64,000 nt of DNA from VRUE01 sp963712595 (GTDB lineage Bacteria > Actinomycetota > Thermoleophilia > Solirubrobacterales > 70-9): assembly GCA_963712595.1 (NCBI GenBank), contig CAVQIM010000002.1:124001-188000 (forward strand), written 5' to 3'. Of this stretch, positions 36,368 through 47,018 are shown one piece after another (position 1 is the first letter of the stretch; each line of letters starts with the position of its first letter). The notes beneath the pieces were generated by a model, which did not search any database, was not told where the DNA came from, and saw only the letters and a program-made list of their open reading frames with translations. A program made the translations under genes and the position numbers.

Positions 36368-39300
36368 GTGCACTCGAGCCGTCGGGTCAAGGTGCGCAGC
36401 GGCGGCATCAGGTGGTCCCTAGTCACAGCTGCGGTTTGCCTGGTCGCGGCTGCCTTCCCCGCTGCAGGGCTCGCCCGGCCACACGCGACCATCGCGGCCA
36501 GCGACTATGAGCGAGGGCTGCGCGAAGCGGGAATCGAGCCCCACTCTCGCAGTCCCAGCGAAACGAAGCCCTACGCGGTTTGCCCTGCGCCGACGGCCGC
36601 CCGGCTGACCTGCATGTCGGCGGTTGTTCCCGAAGCCCTTGCTGCACGGGAACGGGTGGCCGCAGGCGGTCCTCGACTCGATGGCAGCGGCGAACTGGGC
36701 GGGTTCTCTCCCGTCGACCTGCGCGCGGCATACGGCTTGCCCGGCCAGGGCGGTGCCGGCTTGACCATCGCGATTACGGTTGCTTACGACTACCCCTCTG
36801 CGGCCTCCGACCTGGCCACCTATCGCGAAACATACGGTCTGCCGCCCTGCACCAGCGGGAGCGGGTGTTTCAAGAAGGTGAATCAGGAAGGCAAAACCAG
36901 TGGCTACCCCCAGGCAAATGGCGGATGGGCGGCCGAGGCCGCGCTGGACCTGGACATGGCTTCGGCGGTCTGCCCCGAATGCAAGCTCCTGCTCGTCGAG
37001 GCCGACGACAACGCCTACCAGAACCTGCCCCAGGCGGTGGAAACGGCGGCGAAACTCGGAGCCGACGTGATCAGCAACAGCTGGGGCGGCGAAGAGTTCT
37101 CGGGGGAGGCTGTCTTCGACCCTTATTTCCACCATCCCGGCATCCCGGTCCTGTTTGCCTCGGGCGACGCCGGCTTCGGCGCCGAATACCCCGCGGCCTC
37201 GCCGGAGGTGATCGCGGTGGGCGGAACGAGCTTGAACAAGGACGACAGCGCTCGCGGCTGGCGGGAGAGTGCCTGGATCGGGGCCGGAAGCGGTTGCAGC
37301 GCCTACGAGCCGAAGCCCGAATGGCAGGACGACAGCGGCTGCGGCACGCGAACGATCGCCGACGTCGCCGCCGTGGCCGACCCCGAAACCCCGGTCTCCG
37401 TGTACGACACCTACGCTGGCTACGAAGGCTGGCTGCTCTTCGGCGGCACGAGTGCCTCGACTCCTTTGATGGCGGGCGTAGAGGCGCTTGCGACGAGCGA
37501 CGAGCGCGCCGCGGCCGGGGAGCTCTTCTGGGAACGAGGTCCTGCAGGCGCCCTGTTCGATGTGACCGAAGGCAGCAACGGTCACTGCGAACCGCCCCTC
37601 ATCTACGTCTGCCGGGCGGGGCAGGGCTACGACGGCCCAACCGGCTGGGGGACGCCCGGCGGTTCACGGCCTGGGCCGCCGGTGGTCTCGGCCGGTGACG
37701 CCGTGAACGTGACCGGGAGCGAAGCGACGTTGGTCGGTGCGGTCAACCCAAACGGGCGCGCGACGACCTACCGGTTGGAATACGGGCAGACGACCAGCTA
37801 CGGAAGCACCGTGCCGGTCTCGGGCGGCGACCTGGTGGCCGGGACCGAGGCGGTCGAGGTCGAGCAGTCGCTGACCGCCCTCTCCGCCGGGACTCGCTAC
37901 CACTACCGGATCGCCGCGAGCAACGCGTTCGGGGTCAGCTACGGAGGCGATCGCTCGTTCCTCGCCTCTGACTGGGCGCCCCAGAGCATGCCGGCGGGGG
38001 GGACCCGGGAAGAACTGTTCGGCGTCTCCTGCGTCACGGCAAGCTTCTGCAATTCGACCGGAGCCAGCGCGTTCTACTTCGAAGGCCCGTTCTACAACGA
38101 TGCCCCCGTCGCCCAGCGCTGGGACGGGAGCGCCTGGACACGCGAAACGCCGCCGGTCGCGCACGTACCTGCCTCCGGCTACTCGAGTCGCTTGGAGGAC
38201 GTGTCGTGCGCCGCGCCGGATGCCTGCGTCGCCATTGGAACCAACTACGAAATAGACCCGGGCTACATGCCGCTGGGCGAGGTCTGGGACGGCTCGGGCT
38301 GGGCGATCACGCCGATGCCGCTGCCCGCCGAGGCCCGGGAACGTCAGAACGGCCAGTACGAACTTCGCCTGCACGGGGTCTCGTGCGCGTCGGCGTCGTT
38401 CTGCGTCGCAGTCGGTGAGGTCTTCACCGACGCGGCCAAAGAAGAAACGCAGGGGGTGATCGAGACCTGGGACGGCCAGGACTGGACCGCGCGAATCCTC
38501 ACCGGTCCGCCGGGCTGGATCGTCAACCTCCTCTGGGGAGTCTCGTGCAGCTCGGCCGGGTCCTGTGTCGCAGTGGGCGAAAGCCGCGCGGGAAGCGGGA
38601 TCAAACCGCTCGTGGCCCGGCTGGAGGGTGCGGAATGGAGCCGGCAGGCGAGCGCGGTGACGGCCGGCGGGCTACAGGGCGTTTCCTGCAGCTCGGACTC
38701 CTCCTGCATGGCCGTCGGCGGCACCGAAGGCGAGTTCGGTGGCGCCGGCATCGCCGAGACCTGGGACGGAACGGACTGGACCGGCGTGCCACTGCCCAAA
38801 CCGATGCGCGGCGTCTCCTGCCTCGCCGCGGACGTCTGTGTGGCCGTCGGGGGCGAAAGCTCCGGAGAATCCCTGCCGGAAGCCTTCGGCGCGCGCTGGG
38901 ACGGATCCGCATGGAGCAGCGACGATCCGGTCTTGCCCGCCGACGCATCCGACGAAGCGATGGAGCTGTACGACGTCGACTGCGCCGCCGCGGGCTGCAC
39001 CGCGGTCGGCTGGTACTGGTCCTGGGGATACACCCCCCTGGCGGAGCGCCTCCCGCTGACCTCTGGGCCGGTGCTGCCCGGGGCGTTGACCAAGCCGGCG
39101 CTGGTCGCTGCCCGCGCCGCCCAGCTGCGCGCCACCGTCTACCCGAAGGGCATGGATACGACCTATCAGTTCGAATACGGCAGCTCGACGGAATACGGCG
39201 CCCGCGTGCCGCTGTCCGCGGCCGACGTCGGCTCCGGCAGCAACGGCGTCGACGTGGAAGACGCGATCGACGGTCTCGAGCCAGCGACCACCTACCACTT

Positions 39301-40210
39301 CCGCGTCGTGGCGAGCAACTCCGTCGGTAGGACGTGGAGCGCCGACCGGACCCTGGTGACCCTCGCGGAAGCCCCAGCTGTCGTCACCGGCCAGGGGGCA
39401 TCCGGCATCACCGACGAATCCGCCACGGTCGGCGGCACCGTCAACCCCAATTCCGCCAAAGTCACTGACTGCCACATCGAGTACGGACCGACGACTGGAT
39501 ACGGCAAGAGCGCCGCCTGCGGCCCCGCCTCGGTTGGCGCCGGCGACGAACCGGTGAAAGTCTCGGCCACCCTTGGTGGCCTGAGCCCCGGCACCGACTA
39601 CCACTTCCGCGTGGTGGCGACCAACAGTGGTGGGACGAGCTACGGCGACGACGGCGAATTCTCGACCCCGTCGAAACGGCTGCAGTCCCCAACTGTCCTC
39701 ACCTTGCCAGGCGCCAGCAACGTCTCCCAGACCGAGGCGACGGTGGCGGGGGTCGTCATCCCCAACGGCAGCCCGATTACCTCGTGCCACTTCGACTACG
39801 GGCCGACCTCTCCGCAAGGACAAAGCGTTCCCTGCGGCCCTGCCTCGCTCGGCGCCGGCGACGAACCGGTGGAAGTCTCGGCCACCCTTGGCGGCCTGAG
39901 CTCCGGCACTGTCTACCGATTCCGCCTTGCTGCCACCAACGGCGGTGGCACGAGCTACGGTGCGGGACAGACCTTCGTGACTTCGTCTGCGCCCCCGGAG
40001 CGCGAGCCCAGCCCGCCCCAGCCCCAAGGGATCGACGCGGGGCAGGCCTATCGCGATTGTGTAGGACGGGCCCGGGGCGAGTACCGTCGGGCGCGCAAAG
40101 CGGCGATGCAAAAGCACGGTGCGGCGCGCCAGGCGGCTCTCCGCCGTGCCGAGAGGCGGAATCGTCGTGCGTTCGAGCGATGTGCTGCAAGCCTTGGCGC
40201 CAGTCTCTAA
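36368..40210 (+). CDS. giant secreted S53-like peptidase with FN3 and propeller-like repeats
   Basis: About 1280 residues. Signal peptide (residues about 16-40) and a short pro-region precede a sedolisin-like domain: GGWAAEAALDLD holds Glu190 and Asp194, FASGDAGFG Asp267, and GGTSASTP Ser362, the catalytic set of S53 peptidases. Then an FN3-like module (about 438-530), about six repeats of the pattern GVSC...FCVAVGE..GG...W (about 540-890), and three FN3-like modules (about 905-1215), two of them nearly identical. The C-terminus is basic and helical. GTG 36368 follows AGGAGG; GTG/ATG-like codon 36344 is also possible. Likely a wall-associated or secreted protease. Confidence 0.85.
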   Translation: MHSSRRVKVRSGGIRWSLVTAAVCLVAAAFPAAGLARPHATIAASDYERGLREAGIEPHSRSPSETKPYAVCPAPTAARLTCMSAVVPEALAARERVAAGGPRLDGSGELGGFSPVDLRAAYGLPGQGGAGLTIAITVAYDYPSAASDLATYRETYGLPPCTSGSGCFKKVNQEGKTSGYPQANGGWAAEAALDLDMASAVCPECKLLLVEADDNAYQNLPQAVETAAKLGADVISNSWGGEEFSGEAVFDPYFHHPGIPVLFASGDAGFGAEYPAASPEVIAVGGTSLNKDDSARGWRESAWIGAGSGCSAYEPKPEWQDDSGCGTRTIADVAAVADPETPVSVYDTYAGYEGWLLFGGTSASTPLMAGVEALATSDERAAAGELFWERGPAGALFDVTEGSNGHCEPPLIYVCRAGQGYDGPTGWGTPGGSRPGPPVVSAGDAVNVTGSEATLVGAVNPNGRATTYRLEYGQTTSYGSTVPVSGGDLVAGTEAVEVEQSLTALSAGTRYHYRIAASNAFGVSYGGDRSFLASDWAPQSMPAGGTREELFGVSCVTASFCNSTGASAFYFEGPFYNDAPVAQRWDGSAWTRETPPVAHVPASGYSSRLEDVSCAAPDACVAIGTNYEIDPGYMPLGEVWDGSGWAITPMPLPAEARERQNGQYELRLHGVSCASASFCVAVGEVFTDAAKEETQGVIETWDGQDWTARILTGPPGWIVNLLWGVSCSSAGSCVAVGESRAGSGIKPLVARLEGAEWSRQASAVTAGGLQGVSCSSDSSCMAVGGTEGEFGGAGIAETWDGTDWTGVPLPKPMRGVSCLAADVCVAVGGESSGESLPEAFGARWDGSAWSSDDPVLPADASDEAMELYDVDCAAAGCTAVGWYWSWGYTPLAERLPLTSGPVLPGALTKPALVAARAAQLRATVYPKGMDTTYQFEYGSSTEYGARVPLSAADVGSGSNGVDVEDAIDGLEPATTYHFRVVASNSVGRTWSADRTLVTLAEAPAVVTGQGASGITDESATVGGTVNPNSAKVTDCHIEYGPTTGYGKSAACGPASVGAGDEPVKVSATLGGLSPGTDYHFRVVATNSGGTSYGDDGEFSTPSKRLQSPTVLTLPGASNVSQTEATVAGVVIPNGSPITSCHFDYGPTSPQGQSVPCGPASLGAGDEPVEVSATLGGLSSGTVYRFRLAATNGGGTSYGAGQTFVTSSAPPEREPSPPQPQGIDAGQAYRDCVGRARGEYRRARKAAMQKHGAARQAALRRAERRNRRAFERCAASLGASL

Positions 40211-40255
40211 AAGCCCTGCGACCGGGCACGAGTCCGCTGGTAGCATCGCTTTTCG

Positions 40256-41935
<1,680 letters not shown>

Positions 41936-41937
41936 CG

Positions 41938-42043
41938 ATCATGGCCCGCGCGACCAAGCAGATCAAGGACGCAGGGAGCGTGGCGTGCTCTGCACGCGAG
42001 CGACCGAGGACGCAGATATGCGCAGTGTCGTGGGGGCCATGAT
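41938..42043 (+). repeat. class E hairpin element, copy E1, at the ilvB-ilvN junction
   Basis: Arms 41938-41954 and 42027-42043 pair in 15 of 17 positions plus one wobble. The core (GAGCGTGGCGTGC-TCT-GCACGCGAGC... with CGAGGACGCAGATATGCGC) recurs in reverse at 58768-58867 with other arms. It contains the likely Shine-Dalgarno GAGGA and the ATG of ilvN, so translation of ilvN may depend on this element. Confidence 0.75.
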
Positions 42044-42587
42044 GGAGGCCGGGACCCCGCAGGTGGTCAAGCTGGAGGAGCTGCGCGTTCCGGGCCAGCT
42101 CAGCGGTCGCAAACACATCCTCTCGATCCTGGTCGAGAACAAGCCGGGCGTGCTGGCGAGGGTCGCCGGGCTCTTCTCGCGGCGCGGCTTCAACATCGAC
42201 ACGCTCGCGGTCGGGCCGACCGACGACCCGAGTATCTCCCGCATCACCCTCACCCTCGACGGCGCCGTGCACCCGATCGACCAGGTGACCAAGCAGCTTC
42301 ACAAGCTGGTCAACGTGCTGAAGATCCGCGACATGGAGCCGGAGGAGACGGTCGCCCGTGAGATGGCGATGTTCAAAGTCTCCTCGGCGGTCGAGAACCG
42401 GGCGGAGATCATCCAGTTCGCGGAGATCTTCCGGGCCAAGATCGTCGACGTCTCCCGCCGCACCCTGACGATCGAGGTCACCGGCTCCGCCGACAAGATC
42501 GAGGCTTTCGAGCGAATGATCCGCCCCCACGGCTTGATCGAGATGGTCCGCACGGGCGAGATCGCCATAGCCCGTGGCGCCGACTGA
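42018..42587 (+). CDS. ilvN: acetolactate synthase small (regulatory) subunit
   Basis: About 189 residues. Two ACT-type domains: HILSILVENKPGVLARVAGLFSRRGFNIDTL near 33-63 carries the Gly/Asn site for valine feedback, then a C-terminal domain (RAEIIQFAEIFRAKIVDVS). ATG 42018 has the Shine-Dalgarno GAGGA eight bases upstream, supplied by a repeat element; ATG 42039 is a second choice. The 3' end overlaps the menF GTG start by 14 bases. Confidence 0.94.
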   Translation: MRSVVGAMMEAGTPQVVKLEELRVPGQLSGRKHILSILVENKPGVLARVAGLFSRRGFNIDTLAVGPTDDPSISRITLTLDGAVHPIDQVTKQLHKLVNVLKIRDMEPEETVAREMAMFKVSSAVENRAEIIQFAEIFRAKIVDVSRRTLTIEVTGSADKIEAFERMIRPHGLIEMVRTGEIAIARGAD

Positions 42588-43962
42588 GACCGTTCTCGCC
42601 ACTCTGAGCACGGCCCTCGAGCGGGCCGTGGAGCGCGGTCGGAGGACGCTGGTCAGCGTCACGACGCCGGTCGAGGGGATCGACCCCTGCGCGGCCGTCT
42701 TCGCTTCGCGCTTGGCCTCCGATCGCTGGTTCTGCTGGGAGCAGCGGGACAGGGACTTTGCGCTGGCCGCTCTCGGCGTCGTCGACGAGGCCACTTCGAG
42801 GGGGCCGAGTCGCTTCGAGGACGTGGCCCGCCAGTGCCTCGGCACAGAGGGGATCTTCGAGGAGCCATCCGGCCTCCCGGCTGGCGCCGGTGCGGTCTGG
42901 GTTGGCGGCTTCGCCTTCGACCCGGATGGTGGAGGTTCTTCGGCTTGGTCGTCGTTGGCTCCCGCCGCGATGGTGTTACCGGAGCTCTCGCTCTGCAGGA
43001 GCGGCGCCGAGACCTTCCTCACGGTCAACGCGATGCTCCACCCAGGCGACGATCGGGAGCAGAAGGTCGCGGCGCTTGCCGCGCGCCTCGCCGGCCTGCG
43101 CAGCGATCCGCTGGCGCTGCTCGACCCTCATCCAACATCTCGTGTCGAGATCCGCAGCGCCCGCCCGCCGGGCGAGTTCGAGCGCTCGGTCTCGGCGGCA
43201 ACCGAGCGGATCGCGGCGGGCGAGATCTCGAAGGTCGTCCTCGCCCGCGAAGTGCTCGTCAATGCCGGCGCCGCGCACGACCCGGCCGCGCTCTTCGGCG
43301 CCCTGCGCGAGCAGTTCTCGAGCTGCTTCTGCTTTTGCTGCGGCACGCCGGAGGCTGCCTTCATCGGAGCCAGTCCCGAGCTGCTGCTGCGTCGTTCGGG
43401 GGCAAGCGTCTCGACCGTCGCGCTGGCCGGATCGATCCGCCGCAGCTCCGACCCCGCCGTCGACGATCATCTCGGCGAGCAGCTCATGCGCAGCGACAAG
43501 GACCGGCGTGAGCACGAGATCGTCGCCGAGCGGATCGCGCGAACCCTGCGGCCCCATGCGGTCTGGGTGCAGACCGAGCCCGAGCCCGAGATCGTCAAGG
43601 TGGCCAACATCCAGCACCTGGCGACGCCGATACTCGCCCAGCTCGCCGAGCCGCGCTCGGCGGTCGAGCTGGCCGGCATCCTCCACCCGACCCCGGCGGT
43701 CGGCGGCGAGCCGCGCGCCGCCGCCGCCACCACTATCGCCGAGCTGGAGCAGATGGACCGCGGCTGGTACGCCGGCCCGGTCGGCTGGATGGACGCCACC
43801 GAAGACGGTGAGTTCTGCGTGGCTCTGCGCAGCGCGCTGCTGCGCGATCGGGAGGCCCACCTCTACGCCGGCGTCGGCCTCGTCGCCGGCTCCGACCCCG
43901 CCGCGGAGCTGGCGGAGACCGAGGTGAAGCTGCAGGCTCTGCTGCCGCTCCTGGCGGAGTAG
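42574..43962 (+). CDS. menF: isochorismate synthase
   Basis: A 462-residue chorismate-utilising enzyme, first committed step of menaquinone synthesis. Typical text: FVAGGFAFDP-like VWVGGFAFDPDG near 109, KVVLAREVLV near 227, FIGASPELLL near 261, EIVKVANIQHLATP near 349, and HPTPAVGG, AGPVGWMDATEDGEF and LYAGVGLVAGSDP near the end. GTG start 42574 overlaps ilvN, so the two pathways share a transcript. The last 69 bases recur at 45882-45950. Confidence 0.94.
   Translation: MAPTETVLATLSTALERAVERGRRTLVSVTTPVEGIDPCAAVFASRLASDRWFCWEQRDRDFALAALGVVDEATSRGPSRFEDVARQCLGTEGIFEEPSGLPAGAGAVWVGGFAFDPDGGGSSAWSSLAPAAMVLPELSLCRSGAETFLTVNAMLHPGDDREQKVAALAARLAGLRSDPLALLDPHPTSRVEIRSARPPGEFERSVSAATERIAAGEISKVVLAREVLVNAGAAHDPAALFGALREQFSSCFCFCCGTPEAAFIGASPELLLRRSGASVSTVALAGSIRRSSDPAVDDHLGEQLMRSDKDRREHEIVAERIARTLRPHAVWVQTEPEPEIVKVANIQHLATPILAQLAEPRSAVELAGILHPTPAVGGEPRAAAATTIAELEQMDRGWYAGPVGWMDATEDGEFCVALRSALLRDREAHLYAGVGLVAGSDPAAELAETEVKLQALLPLLAE
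43894..43962 (+). repeat. direct repeat, left copy (menF 3' end)
   Basis: The last 69 bases of menF match 45882-45950 at 63 of 69 positions, in the same orientation and both ending at TAG. The two copies flank a 1.9-kb segment holding a secreted-protein gene. Confidence 0.85.
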
Positions 43963-44092
43963 CGGGCGGGCGCCGTCCCGCGCCCCATCGATGAAGGTCG
44001 CTTGATCTGCGGCTGGGCCACCCTGGACGAATGCCCCATCCGGTTTGGCTATTGCGCGCCGATTGCTCGGGCAATCGCTAGCCTCCTGTCTC

Positions 44093-45826
44093 GTGGGGAC
44101 GAACCGAGCGGGACTCAGGGCATGTGCGGCACTGGCCGGTGTGGTCATCGCTCTGATCGGGGCTTCAAGTGCGTCGGCCGCGGTCCGCTACGCGGGGCCG
44201 GGCGGTACCGGGCTGGACCCATGCGCCAGTCCCGCCGATCCCTGCACGATCTACACCGCGGCAAGCGTCAGCGCGCCGGGAACCACGGTGGCAGGCGGCG
44301 ACGAAGTGTTGATCGCTCCCGGTGCGTATTCGGACACTGCCGGCGATCTGGGCCCACAGGAATTCGTCCAGCTCGCACCTGGAATCAAGGTCCTCGGTGC
44401 GGCTGGGTCGCCCCGGCCGACGATCACGCTCAACGAGAACAAATCGCTGATCGGGGCCTTCATCGTCGAAGAAGGAGATGTCCTCTCCCATCTGGAGATC
44501 GATACGGACGTTTCGCGCTCCAACATCGAGGTCTTCAACGGGATCATGGACGATGTCATCGCCCATTCGGGCGCGCCGACGGCGATCGCCTGCGTCCAGT
44601 TTGGCGGGGTCATCCGAGACAGCGCATGTCTCAGCACCGGCTCAAACAGCGCGGCAATCGGGATGAGCCTGCTGACGAGCGGCGCCCATACGGCGACGCT
44701 CCGCGGTGTCACCGCCATCGCCAGTGGGACCTCATCACGCGGGATTTCCTTCAAGGCGTTTGGCAATACCTCCTACACGATCGACGCCGAGAGCGTGATC
44801 GCGCGCGGGGAAACAAAGGACGTCGAAGCCGGGGGCCTGAGCCTTTCTCCTCACACCCCCGGGACGGGCGCATCGGTGGCGATCAACCTCGGCCACTCGA
44901 ATTACGCGACGATCGAAACGACGACCGACGCGGGTGGCGGCAGCGCGACCGTCACCGCGGCAGGATCGGGCAGCAACCAGGTGGCGCCGCCGATGCTGGC
45001 CAGTGACAGTATTCATCAGCTCGCGGGCTCTCCTACCGTCGACCAGGGAGCCACCGATTCGTCGAGCGGTGCAACCGACATCGACGGCCAGTCGCGGAAG
45101 ATCGGCCTGGAAGCAGACATCGGCGCCGACGAGCTAGCCGACTCGACCGCGACCACGGTCGTCTGCGCGCCACCCGCGGTAACGCTTGGGGCCGGGGCCA
45201 GCACCTGTACGGCGACGGTTGTCGATACGTCCGCGGCCGCGGCCGCGGCCACCGTGCCAACCGGCGGCGTCAGCTTCAGCTCGAGCGGATCGGGCGCCTT
45301 CGGGGCCGGGGGCACCTGCGCCCTTCTGCCGACGAGCTCGACCGAGGCGAGCTGCCAACTCCCCTATACCCCCACCTTGGTCGGATCCGGCACCCATACG
45401 ATCGGGGCCATCTACGCTGGCGACGCCGGTCACGAAGGAAGCCAGGGCTCGACCACGGTCGTCGTCAAAGCCGCCGTCGTCAAAGGGGACGAGCCCGGGA
45501 AAGAAAAAGTCGATGGCAAGAAGTCGGCAAGCAAGAAGCCGAAGTCGGGCAAGAAAACCCCCCGGGTCTCCGCCCCGGACACCAAGATCAAGGGGAAGCC
45601 GGCGCGGAGGACGTCGAAAAGGCTGGCGAAGTTCACGTTCTCATCCAGCAAGCCTCATTCGACCTTTCAGTGCAAGCTGGGGAAAAGGCGTTTCCGGCCT
45701 TGTTCGTCGCCTTTCAAGCGGCGAGTGGGTCTGGGCCGCCACGTCTTCCGCGTGCGGGCGGTGAACCAAGCGGGATTGGCCGATCCGACCCCCGCCTCCT
45801 ACCGCTGGAAGGTCTTGGCGCGCTGA
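44093..45826 (+). CDS. secreted parallel beta-helix protein with Ig-like and basic C-terminal domains
   Basis: About 577 residues. Signal peptide ACAALAGVVIALIGASSASAA (residues about 8-29). Residues about 30-335 look like a right-handed beta-helix of pectate-lyase type (CTIYTAASVSAPGTTVAGGD, repeating Gly/Asn/Val turns). An Ig-like domain (about 345-455) follows, then a Lys-rich linker (KEKVDGKKSASKKPKSGKKT) and a final beta domain ending SYRWKVLAR. GTG 44093 is chosen for the signal peptide; the in-frame TTG 44045 adds 16 residues. Gene is flanked by a 69-bp repeat of the menF end. Confidence 0.82.
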   Translation: MGTNRAGLRACAALAGVVIALIGASSASAAVRYAGPGGTGLDPCASPADPCTIYTAASVSAPGTTVAGGDEVLIAPGAYSDTAGDLGPQEFVQLAPGIKVLGAAGSPRPTITLNENKSLIGAFIVEEGDVLSHLEIDTDVSRSNIEVFNGIMDDVIAHSGAPTAIACVQFGGVIRDSACLSTGSNSAAIGMSLLTSGAHTATLRGVTAIASGTSSRGISFKAFGNTSYTIDAESVIARGETKDVEAGGLSLSPHTPGTGASVAINLGHSNYATIETTTDAGGGSATVTAAGSGSNQVAPPMLASDSIHQLAGSPTVDQGATDSSSGATDIDGQSRKIGLEADIGADELADSTATTVVCAPPAVTLGAGASTCTATVVDTSAAAAAATVPTGGVSFSSSGSGAFGAGGTCALLPTSSTEASCQLPYTPTLVGSGTHTIGAIYAGDAGHEGSQGSTTVVVKAAVVKGDEPGKEKVDGKKSASKKPKSGKKTPRVSAPDTKIKGKPARRTSKRLAKFTFSSSKPHSTFQCKLGKRRFRPCSSPFKRRVGLGRHVFRVRAVNQAGLADPTPASYRWKVLAR

Positions 45827-45881
45827 GCCAGCGCTCAGGCGGAGACTGCCGCGGCGACTGCGGTGGCCAGGCGCCGATGCA

Positions 45882-45950
45882 GACTCCGCCGCGGAGCTGG
45901 CGGAGACCGAGGTCAAGCTGCAGGCTCTGCTGCCGTTGCTGACTGAGTAG
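45882..45950 (+). repeat. direct repeat, right copy (menF 3' end remnant)
   Basis: Second copy of the menF 3' end (63 of 69 identical). It is not part of a complete gene; upstream bases do not match menF. It would be an integration or duplication footprint. Confidence 0.85.
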
Positions 45951-45968
45951 TGGCGCCTTCATCGGCTG

Positions 45969-47015
45969 GTGCAGAATGCGTCCGTGTTTCGGTACGCGAG
46001 AAGGCTCTGTCTCGTCGGACTCGTGCTGGCGCTTGCCTGCGGTGCGGTGGCCAATGCGACGCCGACTCCGGAGGGACCCCGCTTGGCGTTCACGGGCTTC
46101 AGCACGCTCAGGCCGTGGGGACTCACCGTGAGAACAGCCGGGACTGAAAGCCCAAGACCGACCATCGTCGTGCGCGGATCGCGGCGGGGACTGGTGCCAA
46201 GGGTTCTCTCTGGATTGTCCTGGTCTGCCGACGGCAGTCAGGTCGCTTTCGTCGGATCGAGGGGTTTTAGTGGCAAGGACGGCATCTATGTCGTGCGCCC
46301 AGACGGGATGGGACTGCACCTCCTTCGTGGTACCGGCTGGGGAGCGAACCCCGTTTTCTCTCCGGATGGCACGAAGATTGCCTTCTCCCGGGAAGATGTA
46401 GACGATCTTTCGACGGCGGTCTGGGTGGCCGATGCAAGTGGAGGCGGCGCGCGCCAGGTGGTTGAAGGGCGAAGGGGCTTCGACTACGTGCCCTCGTCTT
46501 TTTCTCCGGATGGCTCGACCCTCGCCGTGACGAGAGAAAGCGGCTACAACCCGGAAGAGCCGAGAGCGCTGCTCTTCAGGTTGCAGGGGAAAGGCGGCTC
46601 GCGATTGTTGGCTCGGTGGGCTTCGGAGCCGGTTTTCTCGCCAGACGGGTCGCAAATCGTCTTCGTCCATCAGTCGCTCGAGCACCCGCAGGGATTTCGG
46701 ATTACCCACGGCGACCTCCACCTGATGAGCGCCGACGGCAAAGTGAGAAGGCCGTTGACTCACACGCGCTGGATAAGCGAGTCGCACCCCAGTTGGGATC
46801 CGTCGGGGCAGCGAATCGCTTTCAACTCCTTCCGCATCAGCAAGGAACCCTTCGACGCGCTCTTCGACACGCTCCTTCCGATCGGCAACTCGATCGTGCA
46901 GGTCAACTCTGACGGGAGCTGCAGGGAAAAGGTGATATCGGTGCCGGGCGTCGGGATCTACGGCGCCCTCTGGCGACCCGGTCCCGGCCGCGAGGCTGGG
47001 CGGATCGCCTGCTAG
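45969..47015 (+). CDS. secreted TolB/PD40-like beta-propeller protein
   Basis: A 348-residue protein. Signal peptide RRLCLVGLVLALACGAVANA (residues about 11-30) and six PD40-type blades, each with a form of FSPDGTKIAFSR (LSWSADGSQVAFV, FSPDGSTLAVT, FSPDGSQIVFV, WDPSGQRIAFN). It resembles TolB/DPP-like propellers without an enzyme domain. GTG start at 45969, 18 bases after the right repeat. Confidence 0.82.
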   Translation: MQNASVFRYARRLCLVGLVLALACGAVANATPTPEGPRLAFTGFSTLRPWGLTVRTAGTESPRPTIVVRGSRRGLVPRVLSGLSWSADGSQVAFVGSRGFSGKDGIYVVRPDGMGLHLLRGTGWGANPVFSPDGTKIAFSREDVDDLSTAVWVADASGGGARQVVEGRRGFDYVPSSFSPDGSTLAVTRESGYNPEEPRALLFRLQGKGGSRLLARWASEPVFSPDGSQIVFVHQSLEHPQGFRITHGDLHLMSADGKVRRPLTHTRWISESHPSWDPSGQRIAFNSFRISKEPFDALFDTLLPIGNSIVQVNSDGSCREKVISVPGVGIYGALWRPGPGREAGRIAC

Positions 47016-47018
47016 AAG

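Noticed and set aside
39400..40000. CRISPR-like array in the protease gene
   Set aside because: The repeats are in-frame FN3 modules of about 95 codons, not short repeats with unique spacers. No CRISPR array or cas gene is in the window.
43894..45950. Prophage or ICE between the menF repeats
   Set aside because: The interval holds only one secreted-protein gene and no integrase, so a phage or conjugative element is not supported.
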